Shown here piece after piece: positions 48,910 to 56,978 of a DNA stretch of 64,000 bases (positions within the stretch are counted from its first letter, which is position 1; every line of letters starts with the position of its first letter). The DNA comes from Naasia sp. SYSU D00057. GTDB taxonomy: Bacteria > Actinomycetota > Actinomycetes > Actinomycetales > Microbacteriaceae. Under the pieces are notes generated by a model. That model saw nothing but the letters and a program-made list of their open reading frames with translations, was not told the DNA's origin and did no database searches. The stretch is taken from NCBI RefSeq assembly GCF_017916505.1, contig NZ_JAFMSZ010000001.1, positions 124,001-188,000 on the forward strand, in the 5' to 3' direction. Both the position numbers and the translations under genes were made by a program.

Positions 48910-49620
48910 GTGACGATCACCGCTGCCGCCGACGGCTCCGCGCTCGGCAACCCCGGCCCCGCCGGCTGGGCCTGGTACATCGACGACGACCGCTGGGCGG
49001 CGGGGGGCTGGAAGCACGGCACCAACAACATGGGTGAGCTGAAGGCCGTGCTCGAGCTGTTCCGCGCCACCGCGCACACCGGCGAGGACCTGCTCGTGCT
49101 GTGCGACAGCCAGTACGTCATCAACTCCGTCACCAAGTGGATGCCCGGCTGGAAGAAGAAGGGCTGGCGCAAGGGCGACGGCAAGCCGGTCATGAACCTC
49201 GACCTGCTGCAGGAGATCGACGAGGCCATCGCCGGCCGCAGCTACCGCTTCGAGTGGGTGAAGGGCCATGTCGGCCACGTCCTGAACGAGGCCGCCGACT
49301 CCCGCGCCCGCGCCGCCGCCGAGGCCTACCAGCGAGGGACCGCGGTGCCGACGGGGCCGGGCTTCGGGGAGGTGACCCCATCCCCGGTGCGGGTGACCGT
49401 GCCCGAGGGCGCGCCCGAGCCGACGGCGTCGCCCGCGAGGAGGACGCCCGGGGCGGCCGCGCCCGTCGGTGTGTCCCGGGGACCGGCGTCGCTCTTCGAG
49501 CTGGAGCCGGAGCTCTACGAGGTGACCCTGGAGCTGACCGCCGAGGAGCACGCGCGCCTCGTCCGCCGCGCCCGCCGGGAGGGCCGCAGTCCGGAGGAGC
49601 TCCTCCGCGGCCTGATCTGA
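48910..49620 (+). CDS. rnhA: Ribonuclease HI with C-terminal extension
   Basis: This RNase HI degrades the RNA strand of RNA-DNA hybrids. From the GTG it is 236 residues, about 80 longer than a minimal RNase HI. The catalytic acids are D8 (AADGSALGNPG), E43 (MGELKAV), D66 (LCDSQYV) and D130 (NEAADSRA), with KGHVGHV just before the last. After about residue 145 a proline-rich linker leads to a 40-residue segment ending LTAEEHARLVRRARREGRSPEELLRGLI, resembling a ribbon-helix-helix or other small DNA-binding tail. The role of the tail is unknown. Confidence 0.92.
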   Translation: MTITAAADGSALGNPGPAGWAWYIDDDRWAAGGWKHGTNNMGELKAVLELFRATAHTGEDLLVLCDSQYVINSVTKWMPGWKKKGWRKGDGKPVMNLDLLQEIDEAIAGRSYRFEWVKGHVGHVLNEAADSRARAAAEAYQRGTAVPTGPGFGEVTPSPVRVTVPEGAPEPTASPARRTPGAAAPVGVSRGPASLFELEPELYEVTLELTAEEHARLVRRARREGRSPEELLRGLI

Positions 49621-49642
49621 GGCGTCGCCCGGCTCTTCGTCC

Positions 49643-49717
49643 CTCAACAGGCATTTCTGCCGCCAACAGGCAGGAATGGCCGGATTCTGCGTGTTGGCGG
49701 GACTTCTGCCTGTTGAG
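49643..49717. repeat. Nested palindromic intergenic element C (75 bases)
   Basis: This is the second copy of the CAACAGGC family. It has the same length as the copy at 39589-39663, the same outer arms CTCAACAGGC and GCCTGTTGAG, and the same two-direct, two-inverted order. It lies between the convergent RNase HI and FBP-domain genes. Conservation is strongest in the arm cores, and spacers vary. Confidence 0.85.
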
Positions 49718-49741
49718 GGGCAGGGGCTAACGCCCCAGGCC

Positions 49742-50233
49742 CTACTCGCCGTCGCGGACGTTGCGGGCGAAGTTGCGCGCGTGCTCACCGAGCGCCTGGA
49801 TGCGGCGCCGGCGCTCCGCCTCGACGTCGAACCCGATGTAGGCGAGCGCCGGACGACGGCGCACGTTGGCCGAGCACTCGAAGTTCGAGCACACGAGGGT
49901 CCCGACGGTGTCGCCGTTCCGGCCCGCCTTCCCGGAGCGCTTCGCGCTGAAGAACAGGACATCGTTCGGGAGGGTGACGTCCTCGCACCAGGAGCACTGG
50001 GCTCGGGTGCGGGGCTTGATCTCGGCCTGGCGCAGCAGTACGCCGACGGGGGAGCCGTCGAGCTCGACGACCGCGTAGCCGAGGTTCGGGTACTTGCGGT
50101 CGCGCCAGCCCAGGTAGTCGAGGTCGGCCCATTGCAGCTCGTCGAGGTCGGCCGGGGGAGTGAGGGACTGCCGCTCGCGGAGCGACGCGTTGAGAAGGGA
50201 TGCGCGCAGCATCTGTTCGGTCAGGGGAAGCAT
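49742..50233 (-). CDS. FBP domain (treble-clef zinc finger) protein
   Basis: This 163-residue protein matches the actinobacterial FBP domain, related to the C-terminal zinc finger of elongation factor G-binding proteins. The four probable zinc ligands are C80, C83, C115 and C120, in CSWCEDV and VCSNFEC. The conserved WRDRKYPNLGYAVVELDG and VLFFSAKRSGKAGRNGDTVG surround them. A link to the ribosome is a family-level expectation only. I chose the ATG over an upstream TTG. Confidence 0.82.
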   Translation of the reverse strand: MLPLTEQMLRASLLNASLRERQSLTPPADLDELQWADLDYLGWRDRKYPNLGYAVVELDGSPVGVLLRQAEIKPRTRAQCSWCEDVTLPNDVLFFSAKRSGKAGRNGDTVGTLVCSNFECSANVRRRPALAYIGFDVEAERRRRIQALGEHARNFARNVRDGE

Positions 50234-50564
50234 GAGATAGCCCAACTGTGGGGCCTCGGCGCGTGGGTGCGCCGAGGCGATCCGGATTCGGAGGGAGGGC
50301 CCGGCGGTGCGCGAGGCACGGCGGAACGGGCCGGGGCGCGCACGGAGGCGCGGGGCATCGCCGGGAGGAACCGGACTATCTCGAGGAGGCGCAGGAAGCG
50401 CCGCCGACCTCCTGACGCCCGACGGGCTGAGGGAGGGAGGTCGGACGCACCAGGGGATTCTACGCTCGCGCCGGGCGCGGGCTCGCGCTCCGACGGGATC
50501 CGGCGGGGTGCCCTTCGGGCGCGGGGGTAGGTTCGGAGAAGACCCGGCGGGGGAGGAGACGAGC
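50234..50564. other. Gene-free interval between divergent genes
   Basis: This 331-base spacer, the longest in the window, separates the FBP-domain gene (-) from the FAD oxidase (+). It contains a perfect hairpin CCTCGGCGC/GCGCCGAGG (50254-50277), runs of GGGAGGGAGG, and TAGGTT (50527-50532), a possible -10 for the oxidase. ORFs crossing it are arginine-rich readings of GC-rich DNA, with no starts or ribosome sites that persuade me. Confidence 0.5.
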
Positions 50565-51959
50565 GTGGGAGCGATGACGGCGGAGACGGTGCTCGATCGG
50601 CTCGCGACGGCCGTGCCGCCCGCACGGATCAGGACCGACGCCGCGACCCTCGAGTCCTACAGCCACGACGATGCGGAGTGGGCGCCGTGCGAGCCGCCGC
50701 TGGCCGTGGTGCTCGCCGAGACGGTCGACGATGTCGCCGCCGTCGTGCGCATCGCGGGGGAGAGCGGCCTCCGCGTCGTCGCGCGCGGCTCCGGAACCGG
50801 CCTCTCGGGCGGGGCGAACGCCGTCGCCGACTGCATCGTGGTCTCCCTCGAGCGCATGACCGCGGTCCTCGAGATCAACGAGGCCGAGCGCTACGTCGTG
50901 GCGCAGGCCGGCGTGCTCAACGACGTGCTGCGGGCGACCGTCGGCGAGCGCGGCCTCTGGTATCCGCCGGACCCCGCCAGCTCCGCCATCTCGACGATCG
51001 GCGGGAACGCCGCCACCAACGCCGGCGGCATCTGCTGCGTGAAGTACGGCGTGACGTGCGACTACGTGCTCGGCATGACGGTCGTCCTCGCCGACGGCAG
51101 CGTCGTGCGCCTCGGCCGGACCACCGCGAAGGGGGTCGTCGGCTACGACCTCACCCACCTGATGGTCGGCTCCGAGGGCACGCTGGGCATCATCGTCGAG
51201 CTGACGCTCCGCCTGCTGCCGCTCGGCGGCCGCGAGGAGCGCGCCGTCGTCGGATCCTTCCCGTCGCTCGAGACGGCGGGCGTCGCCGTCGCGGCGATCA
51301 CCGCGGCGGGCATCCTCCCGTCCGCGCTCGAGCTCATCGACCGCACCTGCCTCCGTGCCGTCGACGACTGGCAGCACCTCGGGCTGCCGCACGAGGTGGA
51401 GGCGATGCTGCTCGCCAAGGTCGACGACCCTGGTGCGGCGGGGGAGGCCGCGGCCGGGCGCCTCGCCGAGCTGATGGCCGGTGCCGGTGCGGTGGGCGTC
51501 GAGCGGGCGACGGATCCGGCCGAGGTGGACCGGCTCTTCCGCGCCCGCCGCCTCGCCTACCCGGCCCTCGAGCGGCTCGGACCCGTGCTGACCGAGGACG
51601 TCTGCGTGCCGCGCGGCGCGGTCCCGGAGATGCTCACCCGCATCCAGGCGGCCGCCGACGACAACGACGTGACGATCGCCAACCTCGCACACGCCGGGGA
51701 CGGCAACCTGCACCCGCTGATCATCGCGCCGGAGGGCGACGACGCCGCGAAGGCGCGGGCCAAGGCGGCCTTCGACCGCATCGTCGAGGACTGCCTCGCC
51801 CTCGGCGGCACGGTCACCGGGGAGCACGGCGTCGGCCTGCTCAAGCTGCCGGGCGCGGGCGACGAGCTCGGCCCGCGCGTCCTCGCCATGCACCGGGCGA
51901 TCAAGGACGCCCTCGACCCGCGCGGCATCCTCAACCCCGGCAAGGCGTTCCCCGCCTGA
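50565..51959 (+). CDS. FAD-linked oxidase, GlcD/D-lactate dehydrogenase type
   Basis: This 464-residue flavoprotein oxidises an alpha-hydroxy acid such as glycolate or D-lactate. The PCMH-type FAD domain has VVARGSGTGLSGGANAVAD and STIGGNAATNAGGICCVKYGV. The C-terminal substrate domain has the metal-binding HAGDGNLHPLI and the final GEHGVGLLK. I chose the GTG with AGGAG six bases upstream; an ATG nine bases later is equally in frame. No GlcE or GlcF partner follows, so it probably works as a single-subunit enzyme. Confidence 0.92.
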   Translation: MGAMTAETVLDRLATAVPPARIRTDAATLESYSHDDAEWAPCEPPLAVVLAETVDDVAAVVRIAGESGLRVVARGSGTGLSGGANAVADCIVVSLERMTAVLEINEAERYVVAQAGVLNDVLRATVGERGLWYPPDPASSAISTIGGNAATNAGGICCVKYGVTCDYVLGMTVVLADGSVVRLGRTTAKGVVGYDLTHLMVGSEGTLGIIVELTLRLLPLGGREERAVVGSFPSLETAGVAVAAITAAGILPSALELIDRTCLRAVDDWQHLGLPHEVEAMLLAKVDDPGAAGEAAAGRLAELMAGAGAVGVERATDPAEVDRLFRARRLAYPALERLGPVLTEDVCVPRGAVPEMLTRIQAAADDNDVTIANLAHAGDGNLHPLIIAPEGDDAAKARAKAAFDRIVEDCLALGGTVTGEHGVGLLKLPGAGDELGPRVLAMHRAIKDALDPRGILNPGKAFPA

Positions 51960-51973
51960 CCCGCCGCAGGGCG

Positions 51974-52060
51974 CCCGCCGTCGGCAGGACTTTCCGCCGT
52001 CAGCAGGACTTTCGGGGCGCTCTGGTCCTGCCGGCCGCAGATCCTCCTGCTGACGGCGGG
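51974..52060. repeat. Nested palindromic intergenic element D (87 bases)
   Basis: Two direct units around GCAGGA in the left half (CCGCCGTCGGCAGGAC and CCGCCGTCAGCAGGAC) face two inverted units around TCCTGC in the right half. The ends are CCCGCCGTC and GACGGCGGG. It lies between the convergent FAD oxidase and an alpha/beta hydrolase, 14 bases after one stop and 9 before the other. Confidence 0.75.
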
Positions 52061-52069
52061 CCGAGCGGG

Positions 52070-52876
52070 TCAGACGCGCTCGAGGAAGGCCAGCAGCTCC
52101 CGGTTGAACCGGCGCGGCTGTTCGATGTTGGCGGCGTGCCCGTCCCGCTCGAGCACGACGGAGGAGCCGTGCGGGGCGAGCGCTGCGGCCGCGGCCGCGT
52201 GCTCGGCGGGCCAGAACTCGCTGTCCCGACCGGCGACGAACAGCACGGGTACGTCGGTGCGCCTGATCGTCGACCGCCAGTCGGCCTTCGCGTGGTCGTT
52301 CAGCAGCTGCTTCTCGGGCTCGGTGAGCTCGCGCCGCTCGCCACCGCCGAGCGCCCTCAGCAGGCGAGCGATGCGGACCGGCCCCTTGGACGCGATGCTG
52401 ACGCGGCCGGGGTTCGGCACCGTCTCCGCGAAGAGGGTGTCCCGGTTCTCGTCCGTGTAGTCGTAGAAGCCGTGCGGCCAGTCCGGTGCGTTCAGCATCT
52501 TCGGCGTCTGATCGACGATGGCGATCGCACGGACCCGCTCCGTGCCCAACGACGCCACGTAGGCCCAGATCGCGCTGCCACCCATCGACCCGCCCACGAG
52601 CACCACCCGCTGCAGGCCGAGCCGGTCGAGGAGGTTCGCGAGGTCCCGCCCGTGCCGCGCCATGGTCGCCCCGGTCGCCGGCCGCTCGGACAGGCCGTGC
52701 CCGCGCCGGTCGAACGACACGACCCGGTAGCCGGCCTTCGCGAGCGCCTTCTGCTGGGGAGCCCAGCTGGTCGCGGCAGCCTTGAAGCCCGCGACGAGCA
52801 CCACCGGCCGGCCCTGGGAGCTGCCGTGCTCCGAGTAGCTCAGGTGCACGCCGTCGTCGGCGGTGAAGGTGGGCAT
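52070..52876 (-). CDS. Alpha/beta hydrolase
   Basis: This 268-residue alpha/beta hydrolase resembles the non-heme peroxidase/esterase group. It has the N-terminal DGVHLSYSEHG, SFDRRGHGLSERP, and the nucleophile elbow GGSMGGSAIW with S97. The acid is in FVAGRDSEFWP and the histidine in ERDGHAANIEQPRRFN. GGAAGGAC precedes the ATG. It is divergent from a dihydrofolate-reductase-family gene, with TAGGGT on the minus strand as a possible -10. The substrate cannot be inferred. Confidence 0.88.
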   Translation of the reverse strand: MPTFTADDGVHLSYSEHGSSQGRPVVLVAGFKAAATSWAPQQKALAKAGYRVVSFDRRGHGLSERPATGATMARHGRDLANLLDRLGLQRVVLVGGSMGGSAIWAYVASLGTERVRAIAIVDQTPKMLNAPDWPHGFYDYTDENRDTLFAETVPNPGRVSIASKGPVRIARLLRALGGGERRELTEPEKQLLNDHAKADWRSTIRRTDVPVLFVAGRDSEFWPAEHAAAAAALAPHGSSVVLERDGHAANIEQPRRFNRELLAFLERV

Positions 52877-52965
52877 CGTCGTCCTTCCCGTGCGACCTGC
52901 GGGCCGGATCCGACCCTATCCGACGCCTATTGTGGACAGTGTTTACATATGGGATAGTCGACGGC

Positions 52966-53517
52966 ATGGGAAGGCTGGTGGCGCAGCAGATCGTCAGCGT
53001 GGACGGCTTCGCCGCGGATCGCGACGGCGGCCTGGAGTTCTTCGGCGACGGATCCGACTGGAGCGAGATCGACCGGGAGAACGACGCCTGGCTCGGGGGA
53101 GTGGGCCGCATCCTGCTCGGAGCCCGGACCTACCGGCTGTTCGTCGAGTACTGGCCGACCGCCACCGAGCTGCTCGCTCGGCGGATCAACACGATCCCGA
53201 AGACGGTGTTCTCGTCAACGCTGGAGGAGGCGCCGTGGGGGGAGTGGGAGCCGGCGCAGCTGGAGCGGCGGGATCCGATCGAGGTGGTCCGCGACCTGCG
53301 AGCGTCCTCGGACGGGGACGTCGTGCTGTGGGGCTCGCTGACGCTGTTCCGGTCCCTGCTCGAGGCCGGGCAGATCGACGAGGTCCAGCTGCGCGTGCTG
53401 CCCGTCGCGCTGGGGGAGGGCACGCCCCTGTTCGACCGGCCCGCGCGTCTGGTGCTGCACGAGGCCACGGTCTACGCCGCCGGGATTCCCGTGCTGTCCT
53501 ACGGGCCGGGGGACTGA
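52966..53517 (+). CDS. Dihydrofolate reductase/RibD C-terminal family protein
   Basis: This 183-residue protein has the RibD-C/DHFR-like fold, starting VAQQIVSVDGFAADRDGGLEFF. It has LLGARTYRLFVEYWP, KTVFSSTLEE, VVLWGSLTLFRSLLEAG and VLPVALGEGTPLF, in the family order. Members bind NADPH, but most of the stand-alone ones have no known substrate. It is the first of three paralogues within 3.5 kb. The ATG I chose follows GGGATAGTCG and a TTGTGG/TTTACATATGG stretch that is AT-rich for this genome. Confidence 0.85.
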   Translation: MGRLVAQQIVSVDGFAADRDGGLEFFGDGSDWSEIDRENDAWLGGVGRILLGARTYRLFVEYWPTATELLARRINTIPKTVFSSTLEEAPWGEWEPAQLERRDPIEVVRDLRASSDGDVVLWGSLTLFRSLLEAGQIDEVQLRVLPVALGEGTPLFDRPARLVLHEATVYAAGIPVLSYGPGD

Positions 53518-53591
53518 ACCGGCCGGGCCGGGGTCACGGGCCGGCGCGCGAGCGCGGGGAGCATGGGGGAGAGGGCCGGGGATCGTACCCG

Positions 53592-54410
53592 TCAGGGCGT
53601 CCTGGTCTGCTCCTTCTCGGCGAGCCGCCGCACCTGCCAGTCGTGCACGTCGGGCAGCCAGTACAGGGGAGCCTCGGAGCCGACGCGTGGATCGTCGAGA
53701 ACCCCACCGTCCCGCAGGGCCTGCGCGTACGCGCGGTCCTGCTCGATGCGCGCCCGCACCTCGTCCCCGCGGCCGATCGAGCCGTGACCGGGGATGACGG
53801 CATCCACGCGGTTGGCCACCTCGCCGAACAGCCGCAACGCGGCGAGGTAGTCGTCGAGCGGGTCCGCGGCCTCGAGGTCGAGGAACGGCATGAGGATGTC
53901 CGAGAGCATGTCGCCCGCGACGAGGACCCGCGCCTCCTCGATCAGGAGCGCCGCATGGCCGGGAGCGTGGGCGGAATGCTCGAGGATCCTTACCGTGGGG
54001 CCGTCCCACGGGATCTGCGCTGCGCCCGCCGGCAGGCCGGTGACGAGGCCGAGCAGCTCCATGGGGATCTCGTCGGCGTGCTCCGGCGGCAGCCCCTCGG
54101 CCACGAGCTCCCTCCAGTCCGGCTTCGACAGCAGGTCCTGCAGGGAAGCGGCGCAGCGGGCGGTGCCGTGCCGGGGAGCGTCGCCGAACCGCTCGTGCCA
54201 GAGCACGTGGTCCCAGTCGGGATGCGTGGAGAAGCCCGCCACGACGGGCCGGTCCAGCTCGCGCAGGTCGTCGGCGAGGTCCGCCAGCTCGGGACTGGTG
54301 ATCCCGGGGTCGACGAGCAGCACACCGGTGCGACCTCGCACGACGATGGAGTTGCTCTGCAGGAACTCGCTCTCGTGTACGAGAACGCCGTCGGCGACTT
54401 CGGTCAGCAT
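53592..54410 (-). CDS. MBL-fold metallohydrolase
   Basis: This 272-residue metallo-beta-lactamase-fold protein starts LTEVADGVLVHES with VVRGRTGVLLVDPGI. Its metal motif is STHPDWDHVLW: H63, D65, D67 and H68. The second histidine of the usual HxHxDH is therefore replaced by aspartate. Further ligands are in HAPGHAALL, VAGDMLSD and VIPGHGS. It could be a hydrolase with altered metal geometry. AAGGAG precedes the ATG. An AT-rich inverted repeat about 100 bases upstream may regulate it. Confidence 0.86.
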   Translation of the reverse strand: MLTEVADGVLVHESEFLQSNSIVVRGRTGVLLVDPGITSPELADLADDLRELDRPVVAGFSTHPDWDHVLWHERFGDAPRHGTARCAASLQDLLSKPDWRELVAEGLPPEHADEIPMELLGLVTGLPAGAAQIPWDGPTVRILEHSAHAPGHAALLIEEARVLVAGDMLSDILMPFLDLEAADPLDDYLAALRLFGEVANRVDAVIPGHGSIGRGDEVRARIEQDRAYAQALRDGGVLDDPRVGSEAPLYWLPDVHDWQVRRLAEKEQTRTP

Positions 54411-54505
54411 GGAACTCCTTCGCCTCGCGCAGTGCTCGGCCGACGCGAGTCTGGCGCAGGGGCCAGGAGACCCGCAACGGGAGGGGCTCCAACAGACGAA
54501 CTGAC

Positions 54506-54519
54506 ATAATATGCATTAT
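54506..54519. promoter_or_regulatory. AT-rich inverted repeat upstream of the MBL gene
   Basis: ATAAT-ATGC-ATTAT is a rare AT-only-armed palindrome in this GC-rich sequence. On the minus strand it also reads TATTAT, a near-consensus -10. It could combine promoter and operator functions for the MBL-fold gene. Confidence 0.4.
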
Positions 54520-54608
54520 CGGCGCATCGGAGAGGGCTCGGAGAAGGCGGTTCGAACATCTGTCGAATCACGACGGATTCTGCCGGAACTGGTTTCGCGC
54601 GTGCTGCG

Positions 54609-55073
54609 TCACGACGGCGTCTGGCCCGGCGCCGTGGCGCGGAACCAGCCGATCCAGCCGTCCTCGTACGGGACGACCTCGTAGTCGCCGCACAGCGCGA
54701 CCTCGTCCGGCCAGTCCTCGACGGTCCAGTCCTCGGTCGGCGCCCAGTCGACGGTGAGCGCCGGCATGCCGCTGCGTTCCGCCGGGCTGCAAACGTCGGG
54801 CAGCTCCGAGTCGGAGGTCACGCGGATCAGCGACTGCGACTCGTCGGTCGTCGCCACATTGTGCAGGTGGGTGGCGTCGTCCGGGATCCAGCTCGGCATT
54901 TCGACGCCCACCCAGCCGTCGGCCGCCTGGGCGTACGTGTCGAAGCGCTCCTCGTGTCGCTTCTCGACGAGGTCGGTGAGCTGGGCGCAGCCGGTCAGGG
55001 CGATCAGGAGGGCGCAGCCGGCGAAGGCGACGGCGGCCACGGACGTGGAGTCGTAGGGGTCGTGACGGGACAT
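54609..55073 (-). CDS. Putative lipoprotein
   Basis: I do not recognise a family for this 154-residue protein. A 15-20 residue hydrophobic signal ends in the lipobox LTGC (26-29), so it is predicted to be lipidated at C29 and exported. The mature part is acidic, tryptophan-rich and contains two cysteines (DVCSPAE and ALCGDYEV) that could form a disulfide. It ends in WIGWFRATAPGQTPS. Long in-frame upstream extensions are not supported. Function unknown. Confidence 0.75.
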   Translation of the reverse strand: MSRHDPYDSTSVAAVAFAGCALLIALTGCAQLTDLVEKRHEERFDTYAQAADGWVGVEMPSWIPDDATHLHNVATTDESQSLIRVTSDSELPDVCSPAERSGMPALTVDWAPTEDWTVEDWPDEVALCGDYEVVPYEDGWIGWFRATAPGQTPS

Positions 55074-55219
55074 GGCTCCATGCTCGGCCCGAGGACGAGC
55101 GGCCCGCATCCGCCGGGAGGCTCGGCAGGATGCGCCGGCAGGATGATCCGGCGACCTCCGGCGGATGTACTCCCCCTCCGCCCACAGGCCCCTGCGGGAC
55201 GTCACCGGCCACGACGTCC

Positions 55220-55837
55220 TCAGTCCTCGACGGGGCGCCGATACGTGGTGATGACCACCCCGGAGGCCAGCGCCCGAGTCTCCCCCAGGGTGAAACGGGA
55301 AAGGGGGAATCCGTCCGAGAACAGCTTCTTGCCGCTGCCCAGGACGATCGGATAGACGACGAGTCGATACTCGTCGACCAGGTCGTGCTCCGCGAGGGTG
55401 CGGATCAGCCGAGTGCTCCCCCAGACCCGGATCTCGCCGCCTGGCTCGGCGCGCAGCTTCCGCACGGCGGCGGGCACGTCGTCGCCCAGCAGGTGCGAGT
55501 TCTGCCAGGTCAGCTCGGTGAGCGTCCGCGACGCGACGTACTTCGGCACGCGGTTGTACCGGCGGGTGAGCTCGCCGTCGAGCCCGCCCTGATCCTCGTC
55601 CCACACGCCCCAGGAGCCGGCGAAGATCTCGTACGTCCTGCGGCCGAGCAGCAGTGCCTCCGTCCTGGTCTCCCACTCCGCCACGATGTCGTCGTTCTCG
55701 GCCGAGCCGAACTCGGCGTCGTAGTCGGCCTGCCAGCCGGCGTGCTCGAAGCCGCCGTCGAGGTCCTCCTCGGGGCCGCCGGGGCCCTGGGCCACGCCGT
55801 CCAGCGTGAGGAACGCCTGCACGACAACTCTGCTCAT
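55220..55837 (-). CDS. Dihydrofolate reductase/RibD C-terminal family protein
   Basis: This 205-residue protein is the largest of the three paralogues. It has VVVQAFLTLDGVAQGPGG near the start, LLLGRRTYEIFAGSW, KYVASRTLTELTWQN, IRVWGSTRLIRTLAEHDLVDEYRL and YPIVLGSGKKLF. AAGGAG precedes the ATG. It follows another DHFR-family gene by 37 bases on the same strand and is probably the last gene of the arsR operon. NADPH-dependent reductase activity is expected from the family; the substrate is unknown. Confidence 0.86.
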   Translation of the reverse strand: MSRVVVQAFLTLDGVAQGPGGPEEDLDGGFEHAGWQADYDAEFGSAENDDIVAEWETRTEALLLGRRTYEIFAGSWGVWDEDQGGLDGELTRRYNRVPKYVASRTLTELTWQNSHLLGDDVPAAVRKLRAEPGGEIRVWGSTRLIRTLAEHDLVDEYRLVVYPIVLGSGKKLFSDGFPLSRFTLGETRALASGVVITTYRRPVED

Positions 55838-55874
55838 GGGCGGTACTCCTTCTCACGTTGCATGGCCCGCTCCC

Positions 55875-56450
55875 CTACGGCGAGCCGAGCGGCGGGCCGT
55901 CCAGCACGGTCGGCGCGTACTCGAGCAGCTGCAGGCGGCCGTCGAAGAGGCGGCTCTCGAGGAGCTCAAGGCGCACGTCTGGGTAGCCGTCGAAGATGCG
56001 GTCCCGGCCGGTCGTCCCCGTGATCACCGGGAACACGACGACCCGGAAGCGATCGACAAGTCCTGCCCGCAAGAGGCTCCGGCACAGCGCGACACTGCCC
56101 AGGGTGCGCATCGGCTGGTCCGAGTCCTCCTTCCGCGCACGCACCCATTCGACGGCGTCCCCGGCGACGAGGGTCGTGTTCGCCCATGCGAGGGGCTCTT
56201 CGAGGGTGGACGAGAACACGATCTTGGGCGCCGCGGTCAGCTCCGCCATCCCCGTCTCCTCGCCGGCCTCCGCGAAGCCGGACATCAGGCGGTAGGTGGT
56301 GGCGCCGAGAAGGATCGGGTGATCCTTCTCGGGCGACTCGTCCAGCCAGCGGAGGTACTCGGGCCCCTCCAGGCCCCAGAATCCGGGCCAGCCCTCCGCG
56401 GCGCCGTAGCCGTCGAGCGAGATGATGAAATCGACGGTGACCGTCGGCAT
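55875..56450 (-). CDS. Dihydrofolate reductase/RibD C-terminal family protein
   Basis: This 191-residue protein has VTVDFIISLDGYGAAEGWP, LLGATTYRLMSGFAE, KIVFSSTLEEPLAW, TLGSVALCRSLLRAGLVDRFRVVVFPVI and a C-terminal family-like strand. GGAGAGGAG precedes the ATG. It starts 33 bases after the SRPBCC gene. Placement between the SRPBCC gene and another paralogue suggests one arsR-controlled operon of four genes. Confidence 0.86.
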   Translation of the reverse strand: MPTVTVDFIISLDGYGAAEGWPGFWGLEGPEYLRWLDESPEKDHPILLGATTYRLMSGFAEAGEETGMAELTAAPKIVFSSTLEEPLAWANTTLVAGDAVEWVRARKEDSDQPMRTLGSVALCRSLLRAGLVDRFRVVVFPVITGTTGRDRIFDGYPDVRLELLESRLFDGRLQLLEYAPTVLDGPPLGSP

Positions 56451-56483
56451 GACTCGTCTCCTCTCCGCATGCGAGCGCCCGCG

Positions 56484-56978
56484 TCAGACGCGGGACTCGG
56501 CCAGGAGCTCGTCGATCTGCCCCATGGCCCCGCGCATGCCCTCCTCCATGCCCATCTGGACCATCTGCTCGAGCTGCTCCGCGGACTCGAAGGTGCTCAC
56601 GCTCGTCATGCGGGTGCGGCCGCCGAGGTCCTCGAAGGTCACCACTCCCCTGGTGACGCCCAGCTCGCCGGTCGGCTCCCCCTTGTCGTCGGCGAAGCCG
56701 TCCTCGTATTCGAGCCGGCGCGGCTTGTCGAGGTCGACGATGCGCCACCAGCCCCACGCCTGGGTGCCGTCCGGGCCGGTCATGTAGTAGCTGGAGCGGC
56801 CGCCCGGCCGGAATTCGTGCCGCGGGAAGGTGGCCGGCCAGGTCGGCGGCCCCCACCAGCGCTCGAGCTGGCGCGGGTCCTCCCAGACCTGCCACACGCG
56901 CTCGGGCGGCGCGTCGAAATCGGCGACGAACGTGAGCGTCAGCGCGTCGACGTCCCGCTGGGTGCTGAGAACGGTCAT
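56484..56978 (-). CDS. SRPBCC/AHSA1 domain protein
   Basis: This 164-residue START-like protein of the activator-of-Hsp90-ATPase (AHSA1) group has FVADFDAPPERVWQVWEDPRQLERWWGPPTWPATF near the N-terminus and ARGVVTFEDLGGRTRM-type strands later. Such proteins bind small hydrophobic ligands, and many are encoded next to ArsR regulators. The ATG overlaps the arsR stop by four bases (ATGA), so it is translationally coupled to the regulator. Confidence 0.9.
   Translation of the reverse strand: MTVLSTQRDVDALTLTFVADFDAPPERVWQVWEDPRQLERWWGPPTWPATFPRHEFRPGGRSSYYMTGPDGTQAWGWWRIVDLDKPRRLEYEDGFADDKGEPTGELGVTRGVVTFEDLGGRTRMTSVSTFESAEQLEQMVQMGMEEGMRGAMGQIDELLAESRV

Noticed and set aside
39589-49717. CAACAGGC copies as part of a CRISPR array
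   Set aside because: Only two copies 10 kb apart, each an internal palindrome, with no regular spacers and no cas genes.
50307-50564. Coding extension upstream of the FAD oxidase
   Set aside because: The translation is arginine- and glycine-rich, lacks family similarity and would extend the protein beyond its normal start; AGGAG supports the GTG at 50565.
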